From Actinomycetes bacterium (GTDB lineage: Bacteria > Actinomycetota > Acidimicrobiia > Acidimicrobiales > Palsa-688), in assembly GCA_021816565.1 (NCBI GenBank), contig JAKAXN010000242.1, positions 1 through 6,901 on the forward strand: a DNA stretch of 6,901 nt, written 5' to 3'. Below are positions 5,416 through 6,901 of this stretch, in pieces. Position 1 is the first letter of the stretch; each line of letters begins with the position of its first letter. The position numbers and the translations under genes are program-made. The notes under the pieces were generated by a model, which had not been told where the DNA came from, searched no databases, and saw nothing but the letters and a program-made list of their open reading frames with translations.

Positions 5416-6684
5416 TCAGGCGCCCAGCGCGTCGAGGGCGGCGACGACCATGGCCTGGACTCCCGTCTCCAGGGTGGGGCTCAACACGGGGGCGAACCTG
5501 GGGTTGTGGTTGGTGGGAATGTCCTGAGCCACCCGCCCGGCCGCCAGAGCGGCGCGGTAGGCCTCGGGGTCGGTCCCCCCGACATACCAGAACACCGAGG
5601 GCACGCCCCACTCGGTGCCGAACGATCCGAAGTCCTCGCTGGCCGAATACGGCGCGGCCAGTTCCGCGACGCGGTCGTCACCGAAATGGGCCCGCAGGGC
5701 CGCGCCTGTCCGGCCGGTCCATCGGGCGTCGTTGGCCGTCAGGGGGTAGTGCTCGGTGGTGGTTATCTCCGGCGCCCTGGGCGCCCCCGACGCCTGGGCC
5801 TCGGCGTTGACAATGCGTTCGATGGCTTCGAGGGTGTGGCGCCTGACCTTCTCGTCGAAGCTGCGGACGTTGATCTCGAGCACCGCCTCGTCGGGGATGA
5901 CGTTGTCCTTGGTCCCCGCCTGCAGGGCCCCGATGGTGACCACCACAGCCTGGGAGGCGGCCGTCTCCCGGGAGACGATGGTCTGCAGGCGCATGACCGT
6001 CGCCGCCGCCATGACCACGGGGTCCACGCTCGACTCGGGCATCGAGCCGTGCGCGCCCCGGCCGAACATACGGACCTGCAGGCTGTCGGCGCCGGCCTGG
6101 GTGGTGCCCGGCCGGCCGCGGATCTGGCCGGCCGGGCCGGGCATCACGTGCTGGCCCAGGATGACCTCCGGCCTGGGGAAGCGCTCGAACAGGCCGTCGT
6201 CGATCATGGCCCGGGCGCCCTGAGCGGTCTCCTCCGCCGGCTGGAACACCGCCAGCACCGTCCCGGACCAGCCCTGCGCCGCCCCGGCCAGCAGCCCCGC
6301 CGCACCGGCCAGCCAGGTGACGTGCATGTCGTGCCCGCAGGCGTGCATGACCGGCACCTGGCCGCCCTCGGCGTCGGTGCCGACCTCGACGCTGGCGTAG
6401 TCGAGCCCGGTGGCCTCCTTGACCGGCAGGGCGTCCATGTCGGCGCGCAGCATCACCGTCGGCCCGGCGCCGTTTCGCAACACGCCCACCACCCCGGTAC
6501 CGCCGACGCCGGTGGTGACATCGAACCCGGCCCGGTGCAGCTGTCCGGCGGCCTTCTCGGCGGTGCGGTGCTCCTGCAGTGAAAGCTCCGGGTGGGCGTG
6601 GAGGTCGCGGTAGAAGGCCCCGAGATCATCGACGACGTCGTCCAGGCCGCCGAGTACCGACTGGATCCGTCCGGTATCAGACAT
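5416..6684 (-). CDS. M20D family amidohydrolase (N-acyl amino acid/hippurate hydrolase type)
   Basis: A 422-residue zinc-dependent amidohydrolase that removes an acyl group from N-acyl amino acids or similar amides; relatives include hippurate hydrolase, IAA-amino acid hydrolase (ILR1) and AmhX/AbgB-like enzymes. Expected motifs are present: FYRDLHAHPELSLQEHRT (24-41), RADMDALPV (80-88), MHACGHDMH (113-121, ligands C116 and H118), QPAEET (148-153, E151 as general base), GQHVMPG (177-183, H179), GRGAHGSMP (208-216, dimerisation-domain H212), SASEDFGSF (347-355) and NHNPRF (392-397, H393). The small dimerisation domain spans roughly 190-305. The start is ATG 6684, with AGGAGG five bases upstream; the in-frame GTG at 6690 overlaps that Shine-Dalgarno sequence and is less likely. 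No signal peptide, so cytoplasmic. It is divergent from the channel gene with 30 bases between starts, and convergent with the SnoaL-like gene. Substrate cannot be read; the family is broad. Confidence 0.93.
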   Translation of the reverse strand: MSDTGRIQSVLGGLDDVVDDLGAFYRDLHAHPELSLQEHRTAEKAAGQLHRAGFDVTTGVGGTGVVGVLRNGAGPTVMLRADMDALPVKEATGLDYASVEVGTDAEGGQVPVMHACGHDMHVTWLAGAAGLLAGAAQGWSGTVLAVFQPAEETAQGARAMIDDGLFERFPRPEVILGQHVMPGPAGQIRGRPGTTQAGADSLQVRMFGRGAHGSMPESSVDPVVMAAATVMRLQTIVSRETAASQAVVVTIGALQAGTKDNVIPDEAVLEINVRSFDEKVRRHTLEAIERIVNAEAQASGAPRAPEITTTEHYPLTANDARWTGRTGAALRAHFGDDRVAELAAPYSASEDFGSFGTEWGVPSVFWYVGGTDPEAYRAALAAGRVAQDIPTNHNPRFAPVLSPTLETGVQAMVVAALDALGA

Positions 6685-6714
6685 GGTCACCTCCTCTGCG
6701 CAAGGATGCCACGC
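6685..6714. promoter_or_regulatory. 30-base divergent gap holding both ribosome binding sites
   Basis: The gap contains AGGAGG on the minus strand (6695-6690) for the amidohydrolase and AAGGA on the plus strand (6702-6706) for the channel gene. There is no room for two full promoters, so at least one must lie inside the coding sequence of the opposite gene, giving overlapping 5' transcripts. Confidence 0.5.
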
Positions 6715-6901
6715 ATGGTCCAGGGCTTCGACCCCACGCTGATCCTGTGGCTCAACCTGATCGGAACCTTCGTGTTCGGCCTCAGCGGGGGCCTCGCCGC
6801 GGTGCGGGCCCGCCTCGATCTGTTCGGTGTCCTCGTACTGGCCCTGGTCGTGGCGCTCGCCGGCGGCGTCACCCGCGACCTGCTCATCGGCACGCCGCCC
6901 G
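6715..6901 (+). CDS. TRIC/UPF0126 family membrane channel, N-terminal part, cut by window edge
   Basis: The first 62 residues of an integral membrane protein of the trimeric intracellular cation channel family (UPF0126; E. coli YicG and YadS belong here, and some members have been linked to glycine transport). The first helix is about 8-25 (LILWLNLIGTFVFGLSGG), then the charged turn VRARLDLFG, then a second helix, VLVLALVVALAGGVTRDLL. The family signatures GTFVFGLSG, RLDLFGVLVLA and GGVTRDLLIG are all visible. Full members have about 200 residues and seven helices, so roughly two thirds are missing. ATG 6715 is chosen because AAGGA lies eight bases before it; ATG 6706, three codons earlier in the same frame, has no properly spaced ribosome binding site. 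Divergent from the amidohydrolase. Confidence 0.9.
   Translation, partial: MVQGFDPTLILWLNLIGTFVFGLSGGLAAVRARLDLFGVLVLALVVALAGGVTRDLLIGTPP

Noticed and set aside
5506..6582. Plus-strand open frame of 358 codons opposite the amidohydrolase
   Set aside because: Composition is biased (Gly, Arg, His, Val) with no domain; the minus strand encodes the complete M20 metal-binding set.

Overview
The window is a GC-rich, gene-dense piece of bacterial chromosome. The genes look actinobacterial: high GC at third codon positions, several GTG starts, and several genes with no ribosome binding site but a -10-like hexamer directly upstream, as in leaderless transcripts. The class could be Acidimicrobiia, but that is inference. 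I see no mobile element, integrase, phage gene, CRISPR array or defence gene. Most of the window is ordinary housekeeping and accessory metabolism.

Layout. Positions 1-2393 (minus strand) hold a likely three-gene unit, transcribed from right to left. It starts with a membrane-anchored or exported alpha/beta hydrolase (1371-2393). A class I SAM-dependent methyltransferase follows (572-1381, overlapping the hydrolase stop by 11 bases). The last gene is the N-terminal part of a class B penicillin-binding protein of the PBP2/MrdA type (1-523), cut by the window edge. A tRNA-Tyr(GTA) gene lies on the plus strand at 2459-2539, divergent from the hydrolase, with a hairpin 22 bases downstream. Next, on the minus strand, is a YgiD/DODA-type extradiol dioxygenase (2603-3460). 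An 18-codon reading frame with a strong Shine-Dalgarno sequence precedes it and overlaps its start as ATGA.

From 3637 the plus strand carries a HAD phosphatase of the beta-phosphoglucomutase-like type (3637-4389), a small UBP-type zinc-finger protein (4511-4807) and an NTF2/SnoaL-like protein (4927-5289). These are co-oriented, with gaps of about 120 bases. An M20D amidohydrolase (5416-6684, minus) converges on them. Only 30 bases separate its start from a divergent TRIC/UPF0126 membrane channel gene (6715 onward, plus), cut by the right edge.

How the genes relate. The methyltransferase and hydrolase appear translationally coupled and may share a transcript with the PBP2 gene, but no shared pathway is evident. 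The rest is a series of short, independent units. The points most worth checking are: the short upstream frame coupled to ygiD; the hydrolase whose expected catalytic histidine position reads as asparagine; the eukaryote-like UBP zinc finger; a 17-base imperfect direct repeat in front of the SnoaL-like gene; and a pattern of alternating leaderless-type and strong-Shine-Dalgarno starts. I found no convincing new multi-gene system.
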